This document shows positions 46,522 through 54,698 of a stretch of 64,000 bases of DNA, piece after piece. The stretch lies in the NCBI RefSeq assembly GCF_029690045.1, contig NZ_CP121464.1:3224001-3288000 (forward strand), given 5' to 3'. Position 1 is the first letter of the stretch, and each line of letters begins with the position of its first letter. A program made the position numbers and the translations under genes. The notes under the pieces were generated by a model, which was given only the letters and a program-made list of their open reading frames with translations, did not search any database and was not told the origin of the DNA. This DNA is from Janthinobacterium rivuli (lineage in GTDB: Bacteria > Pseudomonadota > Gammaproteobacteria > Burkholderiales > Burkholderiaceae_D).

Positions 46522-47739
46522 TCAGGCCGGTTGCGCGCCGCCCACATTGCGGCTGCGGTTTTCCACCAGCACGGAAATGCCGAGCACGACGATGCCGCCG
46601 CAGGCCAGCATGGCGCCGACCCAGCCCGTCGAACGCAAGCCCATGCCCATGGCGATGGCGATGCCGCCGGCCCAGGCGCCCAGCGCGTTGGCGATGTTGA
46701 AGGCGGAATGGTTGAGGGCGGCGGCCACGGTTTGCGCGTCGCCGGCCACGTCCATCAAGCGCGTCTGTACGGCGGGAGCAACGGCGATGCCGGCGCCGAT
46801 GGCGAACAGGTTGATCGCCGTCAACCAGACGTTGCTGCTCGTATAAGTAAACGCGGCCAGGGCGGCCACGTTCCACAGCAGCACGCCAAAGATGGTCCAC
46901 AGGCGCGAGCGGTCGGCCAGCCAGCCGCCGATCAGGTTACCCACCGTCATGCCGACGCCGATGATGGCCAGCAAGATGGAAATGACCAGGGGCGACACTT
47001 TCGTGATTTCCAGCAAGGTTGGCGTGATGAACGTGTAGACGGCGAACATGCCGCCGAAGCCGATCGCCACCATCAGCAGGGTCAGCCACACTTGCAGGCG
47101 GCGGAACACGCCCAGTTCGCGGCGCGGGCTGGAATCGCCGGCAGCGACCATCGGCACGAAGATGCGCACCATCAGCATGGTCAGCAAGCCCAGCGCGGCG
47201 ACCAGCAAAAAGGCCGAGCGCCAGCCGAGGGTCTGGCCGATATACGTGGCCAGCGGCACGCCGAAGATATTGGCCACGGTCAAGCCCATCAGGACCCTGG
47301 CCACGGCCTGGCCCCGCTTGTCCGGTTCGGCCAGCGCGGCCGCCACCAGCGCCGCCACGCCGAAATAGGCGCCATGCGGGATGCCAGCCACGAAACGCGC
47401 CACGACCAGCAAGCCATAATTAGGGGCGATAGCGCTGAGCAAGTTGCCGCCAGCGAACATCAGCATCAGACAGATCAGCATCAGCCGGCGCGGCATGCGC
47501 GCCAGGAAGATCGTGATCAGGGGCGCGCCGACGACCACGCCCAGCGCATAGGCGCTGATCATGTGGCTCATCTGCGGCAAGGTCGTGCCCAGGTCGTTGG
47601 CCACCACGGGCAGGATGCTCATGGAGGCGAATTCGCCCGTGCCGATGGCGAGGCCGCCGATGGCCAGGGCCAGGTCGGCATAGCCAGCGCCAAAAGGCGC
47701 GGTGACGCGCGGAATCAGGGGATCTACGGAGGCGTGCAT
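46522..47739 (-). CDS. MFS transporter, sugar-efflux/AraJ-like
   Basis: A 405-residue major facilitator with 12 helices. ATG 47739 gives MHASVDPLIPRV; the frame is open upstream. Motif A-like IFLARMPRRLMLI follows helix 2, LVVARFVAGIPHGAYFGVAALVAAALAEPDKRGQAVA is the motif-B/C region, and GNLIGGWLADRSRLW is the second-half motif A. The wording is close to AraJ/YdhP/YdeA-type efflux proteins. The substrate is unknown. It is downstream of the aldo/keto reductase and SRPBCC genes, separated by 294 bp holding a set of inverted repeats. Confidence 0.88.
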   Translation of the reverse strand: MHASVDPLIPRVTAPFGAGYADLALAIGGLAIGTGEFASMSILPVVANDLGTTLPQMSHMISAYALGVVVGAPLITIFLARMPRRLMLICLMLMFAGGNLLSAIAPNYGLLVVARFVAGIPHGAYFGVAALVAAALAEPDKRGQAVARVLMGLTVANIFGVPLATYIGQTLGWRSAFLLVAALGLLTMLMVRIFVPMVAAGDSSPRRELGVFRRLQVWLTLLMVAIGFGGMFAVYTFITPTLLEITKVSPLVISILLAIIGVGMTVGNLIGGWLADRSRLWTIFGVLLWNVAALAAFTYTSSNVWLTAINLFAIGAGIAVAPAVQTRLMDVAGDAQTVAAALNHSAFNIANALGAWAGGIAIAMGMGLRSTGWVGAMLACGGIVVLGISVLVENRSRNVGGAQPA

Positions 47740-47960
47740 GTTCTTGTTGGTTGGGTAAGCAATGACAGGGTGGAGTGGTGCGTTGTGGCCCGGCCGGAAG
47801 TGGCAATGCGCCACCAGAGTCGACGGCTGGCCGGTATTTTCGGGCGATAGGAACTGCCCAAGGACAACATTGTAAAAGATTCGAGCAAGCTCTGCTGGGC
47901 GATGGCTAAAATCTGCTGCACTGCACACAACCGCACTTGCGCTTGTTGTTAACGATAACA

Positions 47961-48017
47961 CGGAATCTGCGCGATTCCGCCACAGGGCAGACGAAGAAAA
48001 GCTGGCTGTGGCGGAAT
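47961..48017. repeat. Three-arm inverted repeat (alternative hairpins)
   Basis: Arm A CGGAATC (47961-47967) pairs with the first part of arm B, GATTCCG (47973-47979). Arm B extended, ATTCCGCCACAG (47974-47985), pairs exactly over 12 bp with arm C, CTGTGGCGGAAT (48006-48017). A:B and B:C are mutually exclusive. It lies between the SRPBCC stop and the MFS start, on the leader side of the MFS gene. Confidence 0.6.
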
Positions 48018-48033
48018 TGGTCTTCGCAGCGCC

Positions 48034-48450
48034 TTACTTCGCTAATGATTGCTGCAGCGCTTCCAGTCCCGCTACGTAAATGCCGTGGAACAGCTCCGTC
48101 ACGTCCTGTTCGCTGACCCCGACAGGCGTAAAGCGGCCGGACCAGGTGACCCGCGCGCCAGCGCTATCCGCCAGCGGCTCGACTTGCAGGGTCGACAGGT
48201 AGTCGCTGGCAGGAAACGGCGCCTGCAGGATGGAATAGCTGTAGCTGCGCGCCGCATTGTCATACGCTTCCAGCTGCTCGACGATGACGTCGCCGGCCGG
48301 GTTGGCCAGGTGGCGGATGCGGCCCCCGTCGCTGAGCGTGCTGCTGGGAATATACGGCAGCCAGTCGGGCAGCGAATTGAAGCCGCCGATCAGTTGCCAC
48401 ACTTGCGCCGGCGTGGCGGCGACGTCGATGAAAGTCGTGGTATGTGCCAT
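48034..48450 (-). CDS. SRPBCC (START-like) family protein
   Basis: A 138-residue helix-grip protein of the polyketide cyclase/START type: MAHTTTFIDVAATPAQVWQLIGGFNSLPDWLPYIPSS, VEPLADSAGARVTWSGRFTPVG, and a C-terminal helix (FHGIYVAGLEALQQSLAK). These bind hydrophobic ligands. AAAGGAAT precedes the start. It is 19 bp downstream of the aldo/keto reductase, likely one operon. Confidence 0.85.
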   Translation of the reverse strand: MAHTTTFIDVAATPAQVWQLIGGFNSLPDWLPYIPSSTLSDGGRIRHLANPAGDVIVEQLEAYDNAARSYSYSILQAPFPASDYLSTLQVEPLADSAGARVTWSGRFTPVGVSEQDVTELFHGIYVAGLEALQQSLAK

Positions 48451-48469
48451 GATGGTATTCCTTTATATA

Positions 48470-49486
48470 TTAGTTGCTGCCAGTTGGCAGCGGCGCGAAC
48501 GGCGACACCAGCTGTTCGGCGCGCATCTCTTGCCAGAAGGCGGCGGAAATGACGCTGTTCAATGCCTGCTGGTCTTCGGCCAGGCGTTCCGGACGGCTGG
48601 CGCCGGGGATCACGGCAGCCACGGCAGGATTGGCCAGCGAGAATTGCAGGGCGGCCGCCTTCACGCTGACGCCGTGGCGCGTGGCAATCGCCTTGATGCG
48701 TTCCACATTGGCAATGATTTCGGGTGATGCCTTCTGATATTCAAAGTGCGCGCCACCGGCCAGGATGCCCGAGCTGTAGGGGCCGCCGACGACGATGTCG
48801 ACGTTCTGTTTTGCCGCGGCTGGCATCAATCGCTGCAGCGCACGCTCATGGTCGAGCAGGGTGTAGCGCCCGGCCAGCAGGAAGGCGTCCGGCTGGGCTT
48901 CGGTCAGGTCCAGGGTCAGTTCCAGCGGTTCCACCTTGTTCACGCCCACGCCCCAGGCCTTGATGACGCCTTCTTCGCGCAAGCGGGTCAACACGCGGAA
49001 GGCGCCAGTGCGGGCAATCTCGAACTGCGCCAGCCAGTTGTCGCCGTGGAAGTCTTGCGCGATGTCGTGTACCCAGACGATGTCGAGGTGGTCCGTATCC
49101 AGGCGTTTCAAACTGTCTTCGATCGAGCGCAGGGTGGCGTCGGCCGAATAGTCATCGACGATCTTGTTCTTGCGGCCAAATTCGAACAAGCCGCCTTTTT
49201 CGCCCAGTTCGCGGGCGGCCGGGTCTTCCAGTTCATCGAGGATGAGGCGGCCGACCTTGGTGCTCAGTACGTAATCGTCGCGGCGGCGCTGCTTCAGGGC
49301 GGCGCCCAGGCGCAGCTCTGCCAGGCCGGCGCCGTAGAACGGAGCCGTATCGAAGTAGCGGATGCCCGATTCCCAGGCCGCGTCTACCGTTGCCATTGCT
49401 TCCTCTTCGGGAATGTTGCGGAACATATTGCCCAGCGGCGCCGTGCCGAAACCCAGTTTGCCTGTCAGTAAGTGTTTGATACTCAT
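48470..49486 (-). CDS. Aldo/keto reductase
   Basis: A 338-residue NADPH oxidoreductase of the aldo/keto reductase family (D-threo-aldose dehydrogenase-like, PldA/Gal type). The fold motifs are LGFGTAPLGNMFRNIPEEEAMATVDAAWESGIRYFDTAPFYGAG with the catalytic Asp and Tyr, STKVGRL, HLDIVWVHDIAQ, and VIPGASRPERLAE for the cofactor. ATG 49486 follows AAGGA. It is divergent from a LysR gene that probably controls it. Confidence 0.88.
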   Translation of the reverse strand: MSIKHLLTGKLGFGTAPLGNMFRNIPEEEAMATVDAAWESGIRYFDTAPFYGAGLAELRLGAALKQRRRDDYVLSTKVGRLILDELEDPAARELGEKGGLFEFGRKNKIVDDYSADATLRSIEDSLKRLDTDHLDIVWVHDIAQDFHGDNWLAQFEIARTGAFRVLTRLREEGVIKAWGVGVNKVEPLELTLDLTEAQPDAFLLAGRYTLLDHERALQRLMPAAAKQNVDIVVGGPYSSGILAGGAHFEYQKASPEIIANVERIKAIATRHGVSVKAAALQFSLANPAVAAVIPGASRPERLAEDQQALNSVISAAFWQEMRAEQLVSPFAPLPTGSN

Positions 49487-49529
49487 GATGTTTTCCTTCA
49501 ATGTGTGGATCAGTGAAGACAGAATAGCT

Positions 49530-49548
49530 GGACAAGTTAAGCCTGTCC
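49530..49548. promoter_or_regulatory. Candidate LysR site between AKR and LysR genes
   Basis: GGACA and TGTCC flank a 9-bp spacer in the 102-bp divergent promoter region, between the aldo/keto reductase start (49486) and the LysR start (49589). This has the size and symmetry of a LysR-type recognition site. Confidence 0.45.
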
Positions 49549-49588
49549 GAGACATAATTTGCGCAACTTGAGTCCTGAAAGGTCTGAT

Positions 49589-50500
49589 ATGCTGGACATC
49601 CGCCAATTGCAATACTTCATCGCCGTCGCCGAGGAAGAACACGTGGGGCGCGCCGCCGAGCGCCTGCATATTTCACAATCCCCGCTAAGCCGGCAAATCG
49701 CCCAGCTTGAAGAGAAGCTGGGCCTGACCCTGTTCGAGCGCAGCGCGCAGCGCATCCGCCTGACGCGCGACGGCCATACTTTTCTGGCCGAAGCGCGCGC
49801 TTTTATCACGCACGGAAATCGCCTGGAAGCATTGGCGAAACGCCTGGGGCGCGGCGACGAAGGCGGCCTGTGCATCGGCTATATCGAAAACGCCATGCAT
49901 GCGGGCGTGTTGCCCGATGGCTTGCGCGCCTTGCGCGCCACGCGCCCGCAAGTGCACATCGCCCTGTATAACCTGCATTCGGCCGAGCAGATCGAAGGCT
50001 TGCGCCAGCGCAGCCTCGATATCGCACTGCTGTGCGAACCGCCGCTGCCGAACGATCCGGACCTCGATTGCGCGCAAGTGCTGAGCGACCCCATGCTGCT
50101 GGCCTTGCCGGAGACGCACCCGCTGGCGGTCAAGGCCGAGCTGACCCCGGAGGATCTGGCAGGCGAGGAGTGGATTGCCGTGCTGCACAAGGAAAGCGTG
50201 CTGAAACACGATAACTTCATCGCCGCCTGCGCGCGCGCCGGTTTTACGCCCGATATCCGGCTGGAAGCAACGGAACCGCTGACGGCGCTGGGCCTGGTGG
50301 CGGCCGGACTGGGCATGGCCATGATCCAGCACAGCCTGCGCCAGCACGCGCCGGCCGGCGTCGTCGTGAGGGAACTGCCGTGGTTCAGCTATCGCACGCC
50401 CTTGTGGCTGGCCTGGCACAAGGTCAACCTGCGTCCGCTGGTGGGGATTTTCCGCGAGACACTACTGGAACAGGCCAGCGGTGTGGCCATGGCGGCGTAA
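49589..50500 (+). CDS. LysR-family transcriptional regulator
   Basis: A 303-residue regulator. ATG 49589 follows GAAAGGT. The HTH (LQYFIAVAEEEHVGRAAERLHISQSPLSRQIAQLEEKLG) is of the CatR/BenM/CbbR branch, as is LTPEDLAGEEWIAV and GLGMAMIQHSL in the effector domain. It is divergent from the aldo/keto reductase/SRPBCC genes and probably controls them in response to an unknown aromatic or related inducer. Confidence 0.9.
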   Translation: MLDIRQLQYFIAVAEEEHVGRAAERLHISQSPLSRQIAQLEEKLGLTLFERSAQRIRLTRDGHTFLAEARAFITHGNRLEALAKRLGRGDEGGLCIGYIENAMHAGVLPDGLRALRATRPQVHIALYNLHSAEQIEGLRQRSLDIALLCEPPLPNDPDLDCAQVLSDPMLLALPETHPLAVKAELTPEDLAGEEWIAVLHKESVLKHDNFIAACARAGFTPDIRLEATEPLTALGLVAAGLGMAMIQHSLRQHAPAGVVVRELPWFSYRTPLWLAWHKVNLRPLVGIFRETLLEQASGVAMAA

Positions 50501-50542
50501 AAAGACGTATAAATAAGGCAATCATTCGTCAGGAGGATTGCC

Positions 50543-51001
50543 ATGTTTGCCATGGATGTATCGGTGTGGGAATTGGTGGCGCGCGCCGTCATCATTTATC
50601 TTGCCTTGCTGCTGATGGTGCGCATGACGGGCAAGCGAACGGTGGGACAATTCACGCCGTTCGACTTGCTGGTGGTCATGCTGCTGAGCGAAGCCGTCTC
50701 GAATTCGCTGTCGGGCGGCGACGATTCGATTCCCGGCGGCCTGGTGCTGGCCTTGACCTTGATCTGTCTCAACATGCTGATCGCCTGGCTGAGTTCACGC
50801 AGCCGCAAGTTCGCCGACCTGGTCGATGGCAAGCCCGTGCTGCTGGGCCGCGATGGCCAGATTTTTGACGATGTCGTCAAGAAATGCAGGGTGGCTGGCG
50901 GCGATGTGGAGCAGGCGCTGCGCGAGGCGGATTGTTCCTTGCAGGACATGAAATGCGCTTTCCTGGAGGCCGATGGCAAGATCACCATCCTGCAAAAGTA
51001 A
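50543..51001 (+). CDS. DUF421 family (YcaP/YetF-like) membrane protein
   Basis: A 152-residue protein with three N-terminal helices (LVARAVIIYLALLLMVRMTGKRTVGQFTPFDLLVVMLLSEAVSNSLSGGDDS) and a C-terminal cytosolic domain (DLVDGKPVLLGRDGQIFDDVVKKCRV, LREADCSLQDMKCAFLEADGKITILQK) matching DUF421. The function is unknown; family members are often membrane-associated regulators. GGAGG lies upstream of ATG 50543. Confidence 0.85.
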   Translation: MFAMDVSVWELVARAVIIYLALLLMVRMTGKRTVGQFTPFDLLVVMLLSEAVSNSLSGGDDSIPGGLVLALTLICLNMLIAWLSSRSRKFADLVDGKPVLLGRDGQIFDDVVKKCRVAGGDVEQALREADCSLQDMKCAFLEADGKITILQK

Positions 51002-51010
51002 GCGGCCGGA

Positions 51011-51484
51011 TCACATTTTCTTGCTGCGCTTTAAATGCAGGGGCAGCCACCACCACATGCAAATGATGAGCGACCCCATCAGCACGCCGGCGATGATGCC
51101 GGCGATGTGGCCAAACACTTCCGACATCACCAGGTTGGTGCCCAGGATAAACGCCAGCGCCAGGGTAAAGGCGCCGCACATCATGATGCGGTCGGCCACT
51201 CTTTTAAAACGTTCTCGGTCTTGCAGGGGCCGCATCACGCGGTGCTGGATGGCTGGCGCGCTGAGCAGCACCAGGCTGGTCATGGACAGGAAAAACGTCA
51301 GCAGGAAGACGACTTTTTCCGCCTGCACGATCTTCGCGAAGCCGCCGTTGAAGGGCAGGATGATGAGGAAGGCTGTCAGCATCTGCGCGCCCGGCAAGAG
51401 GATGCGCAATTCGCTGAGCAGGTCGGACAAGTCGCCTTCGTCGCCTTGCTGGTCATCGTCATCCTGGTCTCGCGCTTGCGGCAT
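51011..51484 (-). CDS. DUF6328-type integral membrane protein
   Basis: A 157-residue protein: an acidic N-terminus (DQDDDDQQGDEGDLSDLLSELRILLPGAQMLTAFLIILPFNGGF), then four helices (KVVFLLTFFLSMTSLVLLSAPAIQHR, MMCGAFTLALAFILGTNLVMSEVFG, IIAGVLMGSLIICMWWWLPLHL). It resembles the DUF6328 membrane family, of unknown function. It converges with the DUF421 gene and ends 9 bp from it. Confidence 0.7.
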   Translation of the reverse strand: MPQARDQDDDDQQGDEGDLSDLLSELRILLPGAQMLTAFLIILPFNGGFAKIVQAEKVVFLLTFFLSMTSLVLLSAPAIQHRVMRPLQDRERFKRVADRIMMCGAFTLALAFILGTNLVMSEVFGHIAGIIAGVLMGSLIICMWWWLPLHLKRSKKM

Positions 51485-51557
51485 GGGGCTATCCTCGTGG
51501 TGGTGATGGCACTAGTCTACCCGGGAGTGCCTTGCCTGACTGTGGGCGGGCGCACCT

Positions 51558-52265
51558 TCAGAACCATTGCGTGTAGCGTTGGCGCAAGCGCCACAGCGGC
51601 GTCGAGACGATGGCCGTGGCGCTGTGCGAGGCGTCGTGGCCGCAATGGCCGCAACTGTGGCGCCGGTGCGGCGCCAGCGCGAAGCTGCCCAGGTCCAGGT
51701 GCGGGTGGCCGCAGCGGGCGCAATCGCTGCAGTCCAGCGGCGCGCCAGCCTGCAGCGCGGCGGCCAGCGCCTGCGCGGCGGGCGGCGTGATGTTCAGCTG
51801 CACTATGTCGGGAGGAAACAGGCCGGGCAGGGCGCGGCAGTCGATGGCCAGCGCGGCCGTGTCGCGCGCCAGCAGGGCGCCGCCGTCATCGGCCCGGGCG
51901 CGCAGTTGCAGCACGCCATCCGGGCCCAGGCGCAAGGTGGTGGCGTGAAATTGCATGGGGTCGAACAGTTCCGGGTACAGCACATAGCCCATGGGACTGG
52001 CGTGCTGGCGGCAACGCATGGGCTGCGTTGTTTGCCGGTCGGCCAGGTCGGCTTGCGTGCCCCAGTAGCACTGGTGCGTACGGCACCAGTGGCGCGCCGC
52101 GCCGTTGCGAAATTTTCCAGCAGGCAGCAGATCGCACAGGACGATGGCGTCCAGCCCCGCACCGGCGCGAAAGTGGCCCGTGATGTGGGACGTGGTGACG
52201 GCAAGATCGCCCGTGCTCGCTTGCAGGGGCCAGCAGATGCCGGGCAGGGTCAGCGGCGTGAGCAA
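51558..52265 (-). CDS. Cys/His-rich hypothetical protein
   Basis: Not recognised. It has 235 residues with two Cys/His clusters: WCRTHQCYWGTQ...MRCRQH in the first half, and CSDCARCGHPH...HRRHSCGHCGHD in the C-terminal half. The second is arranged like a treble-clef/zinc-ribbon (CxxCxxCxHxH...CGHCGH). This suggests a metal-binding module of a nucleic-acid or redox protein, but no family or function is recognised. It is monocistronic. Confidence 0.55.
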   Translation of the reverse strand: MLTPLTLPGICWPLQASTGDLAVTTSHITGHFRAGAGLDAIVLCDLLPAGKFRNGAARHWCRTHQCYWGTQADLADRQTTQPMRCRQHASPMGYVLYPELFDPMQFHATTLRLGPDGVLQLRARADDGGALLARDTAALAIDCRALPGLFPPDIVQLNITPPAAQALAAALQAGAPLDCSDCARCGHPHLDLGSFALAPHRRHSCGHCGHDASHSATAIVSTPLWRLRQRYTQWF

Positions 52266-52315
52266 TGGGACCTCCGCGCAGCTATCGGCTTGCGAGCCGA
52301 TAGTGGGCTGACATG

Positions 52316-52341
52316 AAAAAGCCCGCCGTCTCGGGCGGGCT
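52316..52341 (-). terminator. Intrinsic terminator for the small HhH-like gene
   Basis: On the minus strand AGCCCGCC/GGCGGGCT (52320-52327 with 52334-52341) form an 8-bp GC stem around a 6-base loop, followed by a T-run (52316-52320 as A on the + strand). It lies 34 bases after the stop of the small gene at 52375. Confidence 0.75.
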
Positions 52342-52374
52342 GTGCTGACGGGAATGCCAAAGGCATGGCCCGGT

Positions 52375-52587
52375 TTATTCTTCCGTATCGGCCAGGGTGA
52401 CGATGGCGCGCGCCCACTTCGAGTATTTCAGGTTCGCCAGGTCGCGCACGGTCTTGATATTGAAGGCCTGCTTGAGCAGCTCCGCATCCTTCTCGCTCAC
52501 GCCTTGCAGCGCATCGACGGGGGCATCAGCGATTTCCTTGAACGTCTTTTTTTCGTAAGCCTTGTCTACCGCTTTATTGATGTTCAT
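52375..52587 (-). CDS. Small helix-hairpin-helix-like protein
   Basis: A 70-residue protein. MNINKAVDKAYEKKTFKEIADAPVDALQGVSEKDAELLKQAFNIKTVRDLANLKYSKWARAI contains a pattern of the helix-hairpin-helix type (LQGVSEKDAELLKQAFNIKTVRDLA). Its role is unknown. The minus-strand terminator directly after it supports a separately expressed transcript. Confidence 0.6.
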   Translation of the reverse strand: MNINKAVDKAYEKKTFKEIADAPVDALQGVSEKDAELLKQAFNIKTVRDLANLKYSKWARAIVTLADTEE

Positions 52588-52846
52588 GTGTTGATACTCC
52601 TCAGTAAGTGGGGAAATTAATTCTACACGTTTTTGTAAAGTGTCAATTTACGCTTGCAAGTTGTGCCGAACTAAATATGATGGAGGTGGATGCCTCGGCA
52701 GCGAGGCCATCCGTGCGTTCGCTTCGAGATTGTAATTATGGCATTTTATTATTCATAGTATAATGATTTCCATGGCGGAGAAAGGTCTGCGCCATGCCGG
52801 ACGCCGCAGTCACGCGGCACGAATCGATAGCGTTCAGGAGAATATG

Positions 52847-53266
52847 ATGAGTTTGCTAGACCAACTTGCAGGACAAGCGATGAGCGCTTTGGGTAATAAA
52901 AGTGCTGACGGGGAAGCCCCATCGGGATTGATGGCCAGCGTCATGGACCTGGTCAACCAGCATGGCGGCTTGCCCGGTCTGCTGCAGAAATTCCAGGAAA
53001 GCGGCCTGGGCGACCAGGTGGCCAGCTGGATCGGCACCGGCGCCAACGCGCCCGTGTCCGGCGACCAGATCAAGGATGCGCTCGGTAGCGACACGATCAC
53101 CCAGATCGCTGAAAAAGCGGGCGTCGCGCCGGACGCCGCCTCGGGCGGCCTGGCAGCCTTGCTGCCCCAGTTGATCGACAAGCTGACGCCCGACGGTCAG
53201 GTACCGGAAGGCAATGACCTTGTCAGCCAGGGTTTGAATATGCTCAAGGGCAAGATCTTCGGTTGA
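52847..53266 (+). CDS. YidB/DUF937-family protein
   Basis: A 139-residue protein with the YidB-like pattern: MSLLDQLAGQAMSALG, SVMDLVNQHGGLPGLLQKFQESGLGDQVASWIGTGANAPVSGDQIKDALGSDTITQIAEKAGVAPDAASGGLAALLPQLIDKLTPDGQ. The start is taken as the second of two ATGs (52847) as GGAG is too close to the first. It ends at a strong terminator. The function is unknown. Confidence 0.8.
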   Translation: MSLLDQLAGQAMSALGNKSADGEAPSGLMASVMDLVNQHGGLPGLLQKFQESGLGDQVASWIGTGANAPVSGDQIKDALGSDTITQIAEKAGVAPDAASGGLAALLPQLIDKLTPDGQVPEGNDLVSQGLNMLKGKIFG

Positions 53267-53284
53267 TTCCCTGGCCTTGAAATG

Positions 53285-53314
53285 AAAAACCTCGCAGCAA
53301 TGCGAGGTTTTTTT
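53285..53314. terminator. Intrinsic terminator with GCAA tetraloop
   Basis: CCTCGCA (53290-53296) pairs with TGCGAGG (53301-53307) around GCAA, a GNRA-type tetraloop, and is followed by seven Ts (53308-53314). AAAAA precedes the stem, so it can also work in the other direction for the LacI gene. Confidence 0.85.
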
Positions 53315-53348
53315 ATGTGCAAGGTTTTTGGCAGAGAAGTGCGAGCGT

Positions 53349-53437
53349 CTGAAAAACGCCTGTGGCTAGGCGCGGCCCCGAAGACAGTACGAATAGTACG
53401 GCGAGGGGCAGGCAACAACGCCACGGGCGTTTTTCAG
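53349..53437. repeat. Long imperfect hairpin overlapping the LacI stop
   Basis: CTGAAAAACGCCTGTGGC (53349-53366) and GCCACGGGCGTTTTTCAG (53420-53437) match over 17 of 18 positions as reverse complements, with a 53-base loop holding GCCCC/GGGGC and a GTAC..GTAC pair. On the minus strand it follows the LacI stop at 53434 and ends in a TTTTTC run, so it may be that gene's terminator or a small-RNA-like structure. Confidence 0.55.
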
Positions 53438-54531
53438 GCGGCGGCCATCATGCCGAAATATGGCTGCTCGACAGTCAGCCTGGCCGTACTGCCTTCCACC
53501 AGATACGAGCAATAGCGGCGCCGTTCGGCGCTGCCGCCGCGCCGCTCCATCAGTTCGCCGAGCATGGCGACGGCGTCGGTGGCCATCTTTTGCACGGGCT
53601 GGCGCAGGGTGGTGATGTCGTAGCTGAGCCAGCCCGACGCATCCAGCGCGTCGAAACCGGCCACCGACATTTGCAGCGGCACCTGGATGCCCATCTGGTG
53701 GCGCGCCGTGTCCAGGCAGCCGATGGCCATGATGTCGTTGCCGCAGATGACGGCGTCCGGCACGCGGCCCAGGCGGTCGATGACCTTGCGCAAGCCCCGT
53801 CCGCCGCTGGCGTAATCGTAGTTGCCGCTGACGACGATGGGGGCGGGCAAGCCCAGGCTCAGCAAACGGTCCAGCATGCCGGCCTTGCGCTCCTGCGCGA
53901 CAGCCGAATCGCCGGGGCCGTCGATGATGGCGAACTGGCGGTGGCCCGCTTCGGCCAGACGCGAGACGAGCAGGCGCGCCGCTTCGGCCTGGTCGCACAG
54001 CACGGCGTGCACGGCGTGCTCGCGCGGACTGCGGTTGAACAGCACCAGCGGCACGTCGCGCCGGCCGAATTCGGCCATCTGCTCGTCCGACAGGCAGGCG
54101 GCCACGACAGCGCCATCGACCTGGTATTGCCACACATCGCACAAGACCTTGCCGATATCGGCTTCGCGCTCGAGGGTAAACAGTAACAGGCGCTTGCCCT
54201 GGCGGGCGATTTGCTGGCTCAGGTCGGACAGCACTTGCGGATAGTACAGATTGGCCAGGTTGGAAATGATGACGGCCACCAGGTTCGAGCGCCGCGTGAT
54301 CAGGCTGCGCGCGGCCGCGTTGGGGATGTAGTCGAGGCTGATGGCCGCCTGCATGACCTTGGCATGGGTGGCTTGTGAGATGCTGGCGCCCGGCTTGAAG
54401 CAGCGCGACACGGCCGATTGCGATACGCCTGCCAGCAGGGCCACGTCATACGAGGTCACGCGCCGTCCCGCGCCGGGTATGGCGCGGCTGGTGGTGCTGG
54501 GTGTCCGGGCTACAGTATTCTTTTTTCGCAT
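53434..54531 (-). CDS. LacI-family transcriptional regulator
   Basis: A 365-residue repressor. ATG 54531 gives MRKKNTVART; the HTH is TSYDVALLAGVSQSAVSRCFKPGASISQATHAKVMQAAISLDYIPNAAARSLITRRS. The ligand domain (VAVIISNLANLYYPQVLSDLSQQIARQGKRLLLFT, VPLVLFNRSP, GPGDSAVAQERKAGM, VAGFDAL) is that of LacI/GalR sugar-type regulators. No transporter or sugar enzyme is adjacent, so the target is remote or it is a global regulator. Confidence 0.9.
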   Translation of the reverse strand: MRKKNTVARTPSTTSRAIPGAGRRVTSYDVALLAGVSQSAVSRCFKPGASISQATHAKVMQAAISLDYIPNAAARSLITRRSNLVAVIISNLANLYYPQVLSDLSQQIARQGKRLLLFTLEREADIGKVLCDVWQYQVDGAVVAACLSDEQMAEFGRRDVPLVLFNRSPREHAVHAVLCDQAEAARLLVSRLAEAGHRQFAIIDGPGDSAVAQERKAGMLDRLLSLGLPAPIVVSGNYDYASGGRGLRKVIDRLGRVPDAVICGNDIMAIGCLDTARHQMGIQVPLQMSVAGFDALDASGWLSYDITTLRQPVQKMATDAVAMLGELMERRGGSAERRRYCSYLVEGSTARLTVEQPYFGMMAAA

Positions 54532-54698
54532 ATTGGTCTGGCAAGCAACCTGTCTCAAAATATTCCTGCAGGCCCGGCCGCTTGTGGCGGCCTGGGCGGG
54601 CAGAATGAGCATAGCGCAAAAGATTGCCGCATGGCAAGACGGCCTTCTTGATTATGTTGCAAAAAATATGACTGAATGGCAAGTGTCGAGCGCCCCCC

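Noticed and set aside
46531..47850. A 439-residue + strand frame over the MFS gene
   Set aside because: Gln/His/Ala-rich shadow, antisense to a 12-helix transporter.
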